This document shows positions 1 to 8,165 of a stretch of DNA of 64,000 nucleotides, piece by piece. How positions within the stretch are numbered: position 1 is the stretch's first letter; every line of letters starts with the position of its first letter. The notes under the pieces are model-generated. The model worked only from the letters and a program-made list of their open reading frames with translations, made no database searches and was not told the origin of the DNA. The position numbers and the translations under genes are program-made. Source of the stretch: Luteibacter aegosomaticola (GTDB taxonomy: Bacteria > Pseudomonadota > Gammaproteobacteria > Xanthomonadales > Rhodanobacteraceae); assembly GCF_023078475.1 (NCBI RefSeq), contig NZ_CP095741.1, forward strand, positions 1,860,001-1,924,000, given 5' to 3'.

Positions 1-1149
1 ATGGTGCACTGGCGGCAGGGCCGGCTGGATGACGCGCAGCGCACGTTCGCTGACGCACGCGGCGTGTTGGTCGCTGCGGAACAGGCGTCGCCCACGAACG
101 ATGACCTGCACTTCCAGCTTGCCCTGCTCGATAACAACATGGGACGGGTGATGGAAGCGCGCGGTGCGCTGGATGAGGCGGGCGCGCATTACCGCGACAT
201 GCTCGGCCGCTTGCAACGTCTTGCGGCGGCCGATGGCGGCAATGTGGATGTTGCGGAGTGGCTCGGGTCCGCGCATTACAACCTGGGCAAGCTGGCATTG
301 ATGCGCGGCGAGCTTGCCCACGCCGTGGCGGAATTTTCTGCCGACGAAGCCATCCAGGCACGGCTGAGCCGTGCCGAGCCCAAGGATGCCAATCGCCAGG
401 ACAGCCTGCTCAACGTGCAGGCCATGCTCGGCCGTGTACAGGTGCTCGCGGGCGATGTGCCTGCGGGGACGGCGCGCCTGCAACAAGCGGTCGACGCCGC
501 GCGCGCGCTCGTTGCCCTCGACCTGAGCAACACGGATGCGCAGGAGCACGTCGCGCTGTTCTCCATCCAGCTCGCGCGTCTGCGCCGACTCGCGGGGGAG
601 CACGCGGCCGCGCGCGATCTCCTTGCAGCGGCCATGCCCATCTTCGCGATGCTGCGCAAGCAGGACCCGCGTAACGCCGCGTGGCAGCGCGAGTACGCCG
701 AAGCCCAGGTCGAGGCATCGGCCCAGGCGTTGCTGCGCGGTGATCGCGTGGCGGCCAACGCCGCCGCAAACGACGCCATGCGCTGGCTAGGGCCACTGCG
801 CGCCGCACAACCCGCCGACCGGGCGACGCTGCTTGCCGCGCTCAGCGCGTGCCTCGCGGCCGCGGATGCCGCGCCCGACGCTGTTGCAGCGCGCATGCTT
901 CGCGAGCGCGCACTGGGCGAGGCCGGTGCGGATGGGGCCCAGGCGGACCCCCGGCTCCTCGCGTTACGGACCGAGGCCATGCTCGCGCTTGGACGCCGGG
1001 CGGATGCCGCGCCACTCATCGAAACGTTGCGGGTAGCGGGCTACCGCGACCCCGCGCTCGTACAGCGCCTGCGCAGCCAGCACATTGATTACCCCGTCAA
1101 CGAGGCCTTCCAGCGCGAGCTGGTCGCCGCGACGGGCGGCAGCCGTTAG
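1..1149 (+). CDS. TPR-rich protein, probably the C-terminal part of a Ser/Thr kinase (5' end off window)
   Basis: The 382 visible residues are Ala/Leu/Arg-rich helical repeats of TPR character, for example pairs of helices around residues 80-115 and 180-235. There is no signal peptide and no catalytic domain in the visible part. The frame is open from base 1 and the ATG there has no visible upstream sequence, so the gene most likely continues to the left. Stand-alone or kinase-fused TPR tails of this type are common in Xanthomonadales behind Pkn-like kinase domains; the kinase is an inference because that half is not in the window. It ends 38 nt before a 49-aa ORF that overlaps the SLOG-SLATT gene, so the three probably form one operon. 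Confidence 0.7.
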   Translation: MVHWRQGRLDDAQRTFADARGVLVAAEQASPTNDDLHFQLALLDNNMGRVMEARGALDEAGAHYRDMLGRLQRLAAADGGNVDVAEWLGSAHYNLGKLALMRGELAHAVAEFSADEAIQARLSRAEPKDANRQDSLLNVQAMLGRVQVLAGDVPAGTARLQQAVDAARALVALDLSNTDAQEHVALFSIQLARLRRLAGEHAAARDLLAAAMPIFAMLRKQDPRNAAWQREYAEAQVEASAQALLRGDRVAANAAANDAMRWLGPLRAAQPADRATLLAALSACLAAADAAPDAVAARMLRERALGEAGADGAQADPRLLALRTEAMLALGRRADAAPLIETLRVAGYRDPALVQRLRSQHIDYPVNEAFQRELVAATGGSR

Positions 1150-1187
1150 CAGGGTCACAACGTAGTCCACCCCAGCAGGAGAACGAG

Positions 1188-1337
1188 ATGTCCAACGCAG
1201 ACGATCGTGACGATGCACCGGATGACCAACGCAAGGACCTGCCTGAAAACGACGCCGATGCCGCCGCCGGAGCCGCCGCGCGGCCATTGATGGAGCCGTC
1301 GCTCATCACCAAGAAGCCAGGCATCAAACCCTCATGA
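1188..1337 (+). CDS. Small acidic 49-aa protein coupled to the SLOG-SLATT gene
   Basis: A 49-codon ORF (ATG at 1188, TGA at 1335-1337) encodes an Asp/Ala-rich polar peptide beginning MSNADDRDDAPDDQ and ending in a Lys/Pro-rich tail (KKPGIKPS). It has a good ribosome binding site (AGGAGA, about 6 nt upstream). Its stop overlaps the start of the next gene as ATGA (1334-1337), which usually means translational coupling. I recognise no family. The N-terminal half is likely disordered. Its position suggests a small accessory or regulatory partner of the SLOG-SLATT protein, but that is inference. Confidence 0.6.
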   Translation: MSNADDRDDAPDDQRKDLPENDADAAAGAAARPLMEPSLITKKPGIKPS

Positions 1338-3019
1338 TGCCGCTGGTGGTCGGTGTCACGAGCCATCGCGACATTGCACCCGAGGATATCGAGCCCGTCC
1401 GCGAGGCGGTCAGGGCATTCTTCCGCCAACTCCAGGAGCACATCCCGGGGACGCCGTTGCTCGTGCTTTCCGCGCTGGCGGAAGGCGGCGACCAGCTGGT
1501 GGCGGAAGAAGCGCTGGCCATCGGTGCAAAGCTCGTGGCGCCGCTGCCCTTGCCACCGGATCTGTACGTCGATGATTTCGACGACGTGGGCGTGCGCGCG
1601 TTATTCGAATCGTTGCGCAAGCGGGCCGAGGTCGTGCTGCTGCCGCGGTTGATGGAGACCCCACGGCACGTCGTGGGATCCCCCGGTGCGGCACGCGATC
1701 GGCAATACGCCAAGGCCGGCGTCTACATTGCCAGCCATTGCCACGTGTTGCTGGCGTTGTGGGACGGCAACGAAGCCAACGGTATCGGCGGCACGGCGCA
1801 AATCGTGCACTACCACCTCACCGGTGGCCTACCTGGGCCGACGCTCCGCCACCAGCACATCCGCCATGTACTGGCGGGGGGTGACGAGAGCCTGCTGTAC
1901 CACATCGTGTGCCCGCGGGCCGGCGAGTCCGTCGCGGAGGGATTGCGCCCCCTGCAGGCGGGTTGGCGCACTGTCGACGACATGTCATTCAGACCGGAGT
2001 TGCCAGGCGATTTCCAGGTGATGTTCGAACGCATGGCTGATTTCAATGACGATGTGCAGCGGCATGCCGGCGAGATCGACGAGGCACCACGCCATCTGCA
2101 CGGGAGCCCGTGTGCGGCCACGGCGACGATCGAAACGGTATTCCACGCCGCAGACTGGCTTGCCGTCCATTTTCGCCAGCGCGTCGTGCTGGCGCTTCGC
2201 GCTACGTACATCGTCGCGGCGATGATGGGCATCGCCTTTACCTTCTACGCGCATCTGCCCGGCAACAACTCGCTTATCTACGGGTTCCTGGCGTTGTTCG
2301 CCACGGGTGGCTTCGTCGCGATGCTGGCGCGCCGGCGGGGATGGCATCGCAAGTACCTTGATTACCGGGCACTGGCCGAGGGCCTGCGCATCCAGTCCTG
2401 CTGGCGCCGTGCGGGCATCGCGGCCAGCGCCGACCATGAGTTCGCGCACGATAATTTCCTGCAGAAGCAAAACATCGAGTTGGGCTGGATCCGCAACGTG
2501 ATGCGCGCCGCCAGCCTGTACCCGTCGAGTCATCCGGAAGAGCCCGGCGAAGCCAGCCTTCGTGAAGTGATCGCGGAGTGGGTCGGCGAAACGGGCCGGT
2601 CGGGCCAACTGCACTATTACGAAGCGAAGACCGCCGAGCGCGAGGGGTTGCACCACCTCACCGAGACCGTCGGCCGGATCAGCTTGTGGGGTGGTGTCGT
2701 CATCAGTGTGTTCCTCGCCGTCTTCGCGCTACGCCTGGGCGAGGAAACCAAGGTGACCCTCGTCACCCTGATGGCGGTGCTCTCCATCATCGCGGCAGTG
2801 CGCGAGGCGTACGCGTATCGCAAGGCTGATCGCGAGCTGATGCGCCAGTACTGTTTCATGCAGCGGATCTTCACCAGCGCGCGCGGCGCCCTGGATCGCA
2901 CGAACGACCCGGCACAGCAACGCGCGATCCTGCTGGCGCTTGGCGAGGCCGCGCTCACGGAGCATGCGGAGTGGACGCTCATGCAGCGCGAGCGGCAGGT
3001 GGAGCACAGTAAGCTTTGA
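1334..3019 (+). CDS. SLOG-domain protein fused to SLATT-like transmembrane effector modules
   Basis: 561 aa. The N-terminal ~190 residues look like a Rossmann-fold SLOG domain (nucleotide or sugar-nucleotide sensing): a VVGVTSHRDI strand-loop at 5-14, LSALAEGGDQLVAEEA at 45-60 and a hydrophobic strand ending ALWDGNEANG at 141-150. The C-terminal half carries two pairs of hydrophobic segments (about 285-305/314-332 and 448-467/474-490). Each is followed by a charged helix of the kind seen in SLATT (SMODS/SLOG-associating two-TM) effectors, including YRALAEGLRIQ at 344-354 and YRKADRELMRQYCFM near 495-509. SLOG-SLATT proteins are predicted to sense a nucleotide ligand and perturb the membrane in biological conflict. 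It overlaps the upstream 49-aa ORF by 4 nt. Domain calls come from reading motifs, without a profile search. Confidence 0.7.
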   Translation: MMPLVVGVTSHRDIAPEDIEPVREAVRAFFRQLQEHIPGTPLLVLSALAEGGDQLVAEEALAIGAKLVAPLPLPPDLYVDDFDDVGVRALFESLRKRAEVVLLPRLMETPRHVVGSPGAARDRQYAKAGVYIASHCHVLLALWDGNEANGIGGTAQIVHYHLTGGLPGPTLRHQHIRHVLAGGDESLLYHIVCPRAGESVAEGLRPLQAGWRTVDDMSFRPELPGDFQVMFERMADFNDDVQRHAGEIDEAPRHLHGSPCAATATIETVFHAADWLAVHFRQRVVLALRATYIVAAMMGIAFTFYAHLPGNNSLIYGFLALFATGGFVAMLARRRGWHRKYLDYRALAEGLRIQSCWRRAGIAASADHEFAHDNFLQKQNIELGWIRNVMRAASLYPSSHPEEPGEASLREVIAEWVGETGRSGQLHYYEAKTAEREGLHHLTETVGRISLWGGVVISVFLAVFALRLGEETKVTLVTLMAVLSIIAAVREAYAYRKADRELMRQYCFMQRIFTSARGALDRTNDPAQQRAILLALGEAALTEHAEWTLMQRERQVEHSKL

Positions 3020-3090
3020 TAAAAGTAGCGTTCACCTTGCCTATCCCCTGTCAGTGCGATCGTCGGCGGATAGAGAGGAGGCACGTTGCC

Positions 3091-3156
3091 ATGACCATCG
3101 CATTCAAGATAGGCAACCAAGGGCAGCGCCTTGAAGCACATCCGGTGAGCAGGTGA
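3091..3156 (+). CDS. 21-aa leader-type ORF overlapping the DUF488 gene
   Basis: The ORF runs from ATG at 3091 to TGA at 3154-3156 and encodes MTIAFKIGNQGQRLEAHPVSR. It is preceded by a near-perfect Shine-Dalgarno (GAGAGGAGG, ending 9 nt before the ATG). Its stop overlaps the GTG start of the DUF488 gene as GTGA (3153-3156). The DUF488 GTG itself has only a weak ribosome binding site, so the short ORF probably delivers ribosomes to it. No run of rare or repeated codons suggests a classical amino-acid attenuator. Confidence 0.5.
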   Translation: MTIAFKIGNQGQRLEAHPVSR

Positions 3157-3686
3157 AGTCACCGCCGCTATTCACCGTGGGCCACTCGACGCGCACGACC
3201 GAGGATTTCCTGGCCGTGTTGCTGGATGCGGGCGTCGCGTGCCTGGTGGATGTGCGGGCCTTTCCGCGCTCACGTACAAACCCCCAGTTCAATCAGGACG
3301 TACTCCCCGCTGCGCTGGCATCGGCAGGTATCGGCTACGAACACCTTCCGGGGCTAGCCGGGCGCCGGCGGAAATCCGTGGTGGTCGCCCCCGATGTGAA
3401 CGCGTACTGGAAGGTTGCCGGGTTCCACAACTACGCGGATTACGCGCTATCGGAATCCTTCCAGGCATCGTTCCGTGACCTTATGCGGGTCAGTGCCGCG
3501 AAACCCGCCGCGATGATGTGCTCGGAAGTGCTGTGGTGGCGCTGCCACCGGCGGATCATCGCGGACTACGCCTTGGCCGAGGGGCGGGAAGTTCGGCATC
3601 TCTTCGACGTGGGTCATGTCGAAGAAGCGCGTCTCACCGATGCCGCAGTGGCGCATGCGGACGGAACGATCACGTACCCCGGCTAG
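3153..3686 (+). CDS. DUF488 family protein
   Basis: 177 aa, GTG start. The diagnostic DUF488 features are all present: an N-terminal FTVGHSTRTTEDF, LVDVRAFPRSRTNPQFN (basic, Ser/Arg/Asn-rich) and a C-terminal MCSEVLWWRCHRRIIADY with Cys, Glu and Cys-His-Arg. The molecular function of the family is not established; it is a small cytosolic domain with conserved polar and Cys residues. Translation is probably coupled to the 21-aa ORF just upstream. Its stop codon TAG lies within CTAG, which is also the stop of the convergent histidine kinase gene (3683-3686). Confidence 0.85.
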   Translation: MKSPPLFTVGHSTRTTEDFLAVLLDAGVACLVDVRAFPRSRTNPQFNQDVLPAALASAGIGYEHLPGLAGRRRKSVVVAPDVNAYWKVAGFHNYADYALSESFQASFRDLMRVSAAKPAAMMCSEVLWWRCHRRIIADYALAEGREVRHLFDVGHVEEARLTDAAVAHADGTITYPG

Positions 3687-5071
3687 TCGCCACCCCACGC
3701 CTGGAAACGGATCGTCACGCGCAGGCCTTCCACCCCCGAGGCGCCGTGGGCATTCGACAGTGCCAGCGTCGCTCCCTGGGCGAGCAGCAATTGCCTGGCG
3801 ATGCTGAGGCCCAGGCCCGTGCCGTGGATGCCCGAGCGACGCGAGCGCTCCAGGCGGAAATAGGGTTGCAGCACATGCGCCATCGCCTCGTCCGGGATGC
3901 CGGGCCCGTCGTCGTCGATGGTGAGTTCCGTGCCGCGAACGAGCACGCGTGCCCGGTGCCCGTGGCGCACCGCGTTGTCGATGAGGTTACCCAGCGCCCG
4001 GCGCATGGCCCGTGTCTCGCCAGCGACGATGCCTTCGCCCTCGACGAGACAGGCGACGTCGTGGCCCATGTCTCGCTGGTCTTCGCTTACCGCGATAGCC
4101 AGCGCACCCAGGTCGACCTGCTGCAGGGGCCCAGGGGACGCGCCGGCGGAAAGGTACGCCAGCACCGAATCCACCAGTGCCTGCATCTCCGCCAGTTCGC
4201 CACGAAGCACGTCTCGTTCTTGTCCGGCCGGCATCATCTCCGTACGCAAACGCATCCGTGTAATCGGCGTGCGCAGGTCGTGTGATACGGCGCCCAGGAG
4301 CTCGTCGCGCTCATCGAGCGCACGCATCAGCCGTTGCTGCATCTGGTTGAATGCGCCGGCGGCCGCGCGAACTTCGTTAGGGCCGGTCAGGGTGAGCGGC
4401 GGCGCACGCAGATCGCTGCCCAGCGTCTTCGCCGCCTCGGCAAGGCGGGTAAGGGGGCGGGTGATCCAGCGCACCAGAAGCAGGCCCAGCAGCAGGATCA
4501 ACAGGGTGCGCAGGCCATAGACGCGCCATGCGTATTCGCGGAACGCTTCCGCGGGGCGTTGTCGCAGGCCGGCCTGGCCCTCCGTGACCGCGAAGCGGTA
4601 CGCGTGGCCGTCGAGGGTCGCCGCGTCCACGATGAACTGGCTATGTGGATGTTCGGCCGTCACCATGGCCAGATGTGTGCCTTCGCGGTTGTCGTCGTCG
4701 TAGAGACGAACCTCGCGCAAACGCATATCGCGAGGCGCGCCCGCCTGTCGCGCTGCGGCGTCGGCGATGAGCCGCTCGGTTTCCCGTTGCTCGTGGGTGA
4801 GTTTGCTGCGCGGCGCGACGTTGCCCAGCACGGTGATGCTGAAGTCCCCCGACGATAGCTCGCCGGTGAGGTCAGGGTGGGTCTCAAGGGTGCGCAGTGC
4901 CTGGGCGATGCGGGCACCGGCAAGCCGTGCCGGGATTTCCTGCAGCCGGTCGTAGCGTTTATCGAACCAGATGGTACCCGTGAGCAGCTGGGCGACAAGC
5001 ATGCCGACCACCAGGACAAGCACCAGGCGACCATACAGCGTACGTGGCCAGCGTGGCCGTGCGTCAGGCAT
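3683..5071 (-). CDS. Sensor histidine kinase (EnvZ-like, HAMP-HisKA-HATPase)
   Basis: About 462 aa from the ATG at 5071 (MPDARPRW), which overlaps the regulator's stop by 8 nt; an alternative start lies at 5083. The order is: a first TM segment (LVLVLVVGMLVAQLL), a periplasmic sensor region, a second TM segment (TLLILLLGLLLVRW) running into HAMP (ITRPLTRLAEAAKTL), an H-box AVSHDLRTPITRMR with the phosphorylated His, an N-box GNLIDNAVRHG, DDGPGIP (G1) and HGTGLGLSIARQLL (G2). It is an inner-membrane kinase phosphorylating the adjacent OmpR-type regulator. Because it follows a TonB siderophore receptor in the same operon, an envelope or metal-related signal is a reasonable guess. Confidence 0.9.
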   Translation of the reverse strand: MPDARPRWPRTLYGRLVLVLVVGMLVAQLLTGTIWFDKRYDRLQEIPARLAGARIAQALRTLETHPDLTGELSSGDFSITVLGNVAPRSKLTHEQRETERLIADAAARQAGAPRDMRLREVRLYDDDNREGTHLAMVTAEHPHSQFIVDAATLDGHAYRFAVTEGQAGLRQRPAEAFREYAWRVYGLRTLLILLLGLLLVRWITRPLTRLAEAAKTLGSDLRAPPLTLTGPNEVRAAAGAFNQMQQRLMRALDERDELLGAVSHDLRTPITRMRLRTEMMPAGQERDVLRGELAEMQALVDSVLAYLSAGASPGPLQQVDLGALAIAVSEDQRDMGHDVACLVEGEGIVAGETRAMRRALGNLIDNAVRHGHRARVLVRGTELTIDDDGPGIPDEAMAHVLQPYFRLERSRRSGIHGTGLGLSIARQLLLAQGATLALSNAHGASGVEGLRVTIRFQAWGGD

Positions 5072-5771
5072 CCGCGTGCACATCCGCTGTCAGTACATAG
5101 CCCTGGTTGCGCAGGGTACGGATGAGCGAGGGCTTGCGGGCATCGTCGTCCAGGTACTGGCGCAGCCTGCTGATGCATACATCGATGGCGCGGTCGTTCG
5201 GGGCACGGTCGCGACCATAGACCTGGTCAACGAGGTGGTCCCTGCTGACGGGGCGATGGGGGCTGGCCAGCAGTTCGCGAAGCGCGCGGTAGTCGGAGCC
5301 GCCCAGGCTAACCACGCGGCCCCCTGGGGAGGTCATCTCGCGGACACGCGTGTCCAGTCGCCAACCGTTGAAGCGCAGCATGCGCGGCTCCGCCTTCGTG
5401 GATGGCGTGGCGCGGCGCAAGACCGCGCGGATGCGCGCGAGCAGCTCGACGGGGTCGAAAGGCTTCATGACGTAATCATCGGCGCCTGCGTCCAACCCCG
5501 CGACGCGCTCCGACGCCTGCCAGTGCGCCGTGAGCATGATGACGGGAAGGTCATGCGATTCCCGCAGCTTGCGGCACAGGGTGATGCCGTTGTCGCCCGG
5601 TAGCATGAGGTCGAGCACCACGAGGTCGAACGTGCCTTCCCGCAGCGCCTGCCACATCGCCTTACCGTCGCCGACGGCCGTGGCGCCGTAACCCTGCGCA
5701 TGCAGGTAACCCTGCAGCAGGTCGCGGATACCGGCGTCGTCGTCGACGATAAGGAGATGCGGTGGGGCCAT
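5064..5771 (-). CDS. OmpR-family response regulator
   Basis: 235 aa. The receiver domain carries the acidic pair in LLIVDDDAGIRD, the phospho-acceptor Asp in LVVLDLMLPGDNG, the conserved Thr in VIMLTAH and the Lys in DDYVMKPFDP. The C-terminal half is a winged helix (Trans_reg_C) with LVDQVYGRDRAPNDRAIDV and a terminal IRTLRNQGYVL. It is translated just after the TonB receptor gene (6 nt gap) and overlaps the kinase start. It probably binds direct repeats in target promoters; none can be assigned from sequence alone. Confidence 0.93.
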   Translation of the reverse strand: MAPPHLLIVDDDAGIRDLLQGYLHAQGYGATAVGDGKAMWQALREGTFDLVVLDLMLPGDNGITLCRKLRESHDLPVIMLTAHWQASERVAGLDAGADDYVMKPFDPVELLARIRAVLRRATPSTKAEPRMLRFNGWRLDTRVREMTSPGGRVVSLGGSDYRALRELLASPHRPVSRDHLVDQVYGRDRAPNDRAIDVCISRLRQYLDDDARKPSLIRTLRNQGYVLTADVHADA

Positions 5772-5777
5772 GGATCC

Positions 5778-8060
5778 TCAGAAGCGGTAGCGCACCGTCA
5801 GCGTCGTGGCGCGGGGTGTGCCGTAAATCAGGCCATCGTAGAACCCGAACTGCTGGTAGTACACCTTATCCGTGGCATTGCTGACGTTGAGGGTGGCCTG
5901 CAGCCGCTCGGTCACGTCGTAACGGGCCATGAGGTTCACCAGGGTATAGCCGCCGACGCGCAGGTTGCTCGCATCGTAGCGGCCGTTACCCAGCGGCCGG
6001 CCGGGGTTGGTACTCCATTCGGTCGGGCCCTGGACGGAGATTCCTCCACCGACGGTCACGCGGTGCAACGCGCCGGGCAGGGTGTAAGCCGTGTTAAGCC
6101 GGAACAGGTTGCGCGGATCCTGCTGGTAGCTCAGTCCGCGGACGGTCAGGTGGGTGTAACCCGCGTAGAGGTTCCAGCCCTCGGCGAGCTGGCCGGAGAC
6201 TTCCAGGTCCACGCCTTTCGAGGTAACGCCGCTCACCGCACGGTAGATCGCCTCGCCCGTGTCGAGGTTCGTGGCCCCCGTGGCTTCGGCTACGTTGTTC
6301 TGCTGGTTGCGGAACAAGGCCACGCTGCTGTTCAGGGCACCATCGAACCACTCACCCTTCAGGCCCAGCTCGTAGCTGTTGCCCGTGATCGGATCAAGGC
6401 GGGTATTGCTCTCGTCGCGGACATCGCCCTGCGGTGTGAAGATGCGCGTGTAGCTGCCGTAAGCCGTGAGATGCGTGCCGATGTCATAGAGCAGGCCGGC
6501 ATAGGGCGTCCATACCTGCTGATCACCCGTGGCGGGGGCACGCGTCCGCGCATCGCTCACGTTGTACGTGTCGGTCTGCAGGCGGTAGTTGCCCAGGCGA
6601 GTGCCGACGACGGCATGCAGGCCATCCGCCAGGTTGAAACGGCCGGCGATGTAGCCGCCGTAGTTCGATACGTGATCCACGGTGCGGGCATAGGTGCGGT
6701 GCGTATTGAAATCCGCATACGAACCGTCCCACGTCTGCCAGTTGGTGATGGGCAGGCCGATCGCCCGGTACTGGCAGCCGCTGTACGGTGCGACGCCTGC
6801 GATATTGCAGTTACCCAGCGCATTGCTGAAGGTGTAGTTGGTCTGCTCGTCGCGGTAGCCGTTGAAGCCGGCGATCAGTTCGTGCTGGCGGCCGAAGAGC
6901 TCGACGGGGCCCGAGACGCTCAGGTCGATATTGTCGCGGCGCGCCTCGTATTCCGAGTGGATGCCGTTGAGGAATGCACCGGTACCGTCCTGGTTCCAGA
7001 AGCCACCGAAGCCCGGCCGTGAGTTGTTGACCTTCGCCACGGCCGCGTTGGCGTACGCGTCGCCATCCGTGCGCGAGACGCCAAGCTTTGCGTGCCAATC
7101 GCCCGGAAGGGCCTGCTCGAGCGTGGCGAACAGCGTGGTCGCATCGCGCTTGCTGACGCTCCAGTCGGTGACGGGATTCGTGCTGCGCGGCAGGTTGGTA
7201 CGGCTGCCGTCGGCGTACCAGATGGGCACGTTCGCGCCCCACGAACCGCCGCCATTGCGTGTGCGCTCATATTGGGCGCCGACGGTCAGTGTCGTCGTGG
7301 ACGACAGGTCGGCGGCGAGGTTGATCAGGGCGCCGTTGCTTTGCAGCGATTCGCGGTCGCGGAAACTGCCCGAGTCCTCACCGGTGACCACGACGCGTGC
7401 CCGAACGCTGCCGGAGGCGGTCAGTGGAATATTCACGTCGCCCATGGCGCGGCGCTTGTCCCAGCTGCCGGCTGTCACGGATACGCTGCCGCCGAAGGCG
7501 CGGGTGGGTGCCTTGCGTTGCAGGTAGATCGTGGCGGACGGATCGCCGGTGCCACCCATCAGGCCATTGGCGCCACGCACCACCTGCACGCTGTCGTACA
7601 GATCCATGTTCAGTGATGCGCCTGCACCGCTGAAGCTGGTCGTGCCATCCACCAGCATGCCATCCACCTTGTAGTTGGTGATGGCGAAACCGCGTGCACG
7701 GAAGTTGGTGCGCCCCGAGTTATCCAGCGCGTTGCTGGTGATGCCGGTGGTCGAGGTCAGCGCGTCGTAGATGGTTTCGATCTGCTGATCGTCCATCTGT
7801 TGACGGGTGATGACGGAGATCGACTGCGGCGTCTCCTTCAGCGACAGGTCCAGGCCCGTCGCGCTGCTGCTGGCATCCGTCGTGTAACCCGTTGCCGTGG
7901 AAGCCGTGACGCTCATGGCGTCCAGCGCGGTGACACCCTTCTTTTGGATCTCCGCGTCGCTATCGGCGGCATGGGCGGGCAGGGCGAAGGCAAGGGCAAG
8001 CGCCGCAGCGAGCGGCAGCCGCCCGGGGAGGCGGCGTGGGGCAGGAAGGGGGAGACGCAC
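5778..8060 (-). CDS. TonB-dependent siderophore receptor (FhuE/FpvA-like)
   Basis: 760 aa. An N-terminal signal peptide (LPLAAALALAFALPAHA) is followed directly by the plug domain without an STN signalling domain. The plug shows the siderophore-receptor signature LKETPQSISVITRQQMDDQQ, then YDALTSTTGI and FRARGFAITNYKVDGM. A 22-strand barrel follows, ending in the aromatic residue expected for outer-membrane insertion (LTVRYRF). It should import a ferric siderophore, probably of hydroxamate type by resemblance to FhuE; the ligand is not determinable here. The gene heads a three-gene operon with a two-component system, and a Fur-box-like palindrome lies about 25 nt upstream of its start. Confidence 0.92.
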   Translation of the reverse strand: MRLPLPAPRRLPGRLPLAAALALAFALPAHAADSDAEIQKKGVTALDAMSVTASTATGYTTDASSSATGLDLSLKETPQSISVITRQQMDDQQIETIYDALTSTTGITSNALDNSGRTNFRARGFAITNYKVDGMLVDGTTSFSGAGASLNMDLYDSVQVVRGANGLMGGTGDPSATIYLQRKAPTRAFGGSVSVTAGSWDKRRAMGDVNIPLTASGSVRARVVVTGEDSGSFRDRESLQSNGALINLAADLSSTTTLTVGAQYERTRNGGGSWGANVPIWYADGSRTNLPRSTNPVTDWSVSKRDATTLFATLEQALPGDWHAKLGVSRTDGDAYANAAVAKVNNSRPGFGGFWNQDGTGAFLNGIHSEYEARRDNIDLSVSGPVELFGRQHELIAGFNGYRDEQTNYTFSNALGNCNIAGVAPYSGCQYRAIGLPITNWQTWDGSYADFNTHRTYARTVDHVSNYGGYIAGRFNLADGLHAVVGTRLGNYRLQTDTYNVSDARTRAPATGDQQVWTPYAGLLYDIGTHLTAYGSYTRIFTPQGDVRDESNTRLDPITGNSYELGLKGEWFDGALNSSVALFRNQQNNVAEATGATNLDTGEAIYRAVSGVTSKGVDLEVSGQLAEGWNLYAGYTHLTVRGLSYQQDPRNLFRLNTAYTLPGALHRVTVGGGISVQGPTEWSTNPGRPLGNGRYDASNLRVGGYTLVNLMARYDVTERLQATLNVSNATDKVYYQQFGFYDGLIYGTPRATTLTVRYRF

Positions 8061-8081
8061 GGTGGATCCTCGAAAACCAAT

Positions 8082-8102
8082 GAATGCGAGTCATTCGCGT
8101 TC
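8082..8102 (-). promoter_or_regulatory. Putative Fur box upstream of the siderophore receptor
   Basis: The segment contains the inverted pair GAATG-CGAGT-CATTC (8082-8096) followed by a further GCG repeat unit, resembling the GAATG/CATTC-rich Fur sites of Xanthomonadales and pseudomonads. It lies 22-42 nt upstream of the receptor start, where binding would block transcription. The match to the canonical 19-bp consensus is partial. Confidence 0.45.
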
Positions 8103-8165
8103 GCAATTATTGGCGTTGAGTTCCGCCCGGTCGATGGTTGGTATGTAAGGGAATGTAACGGCGCC

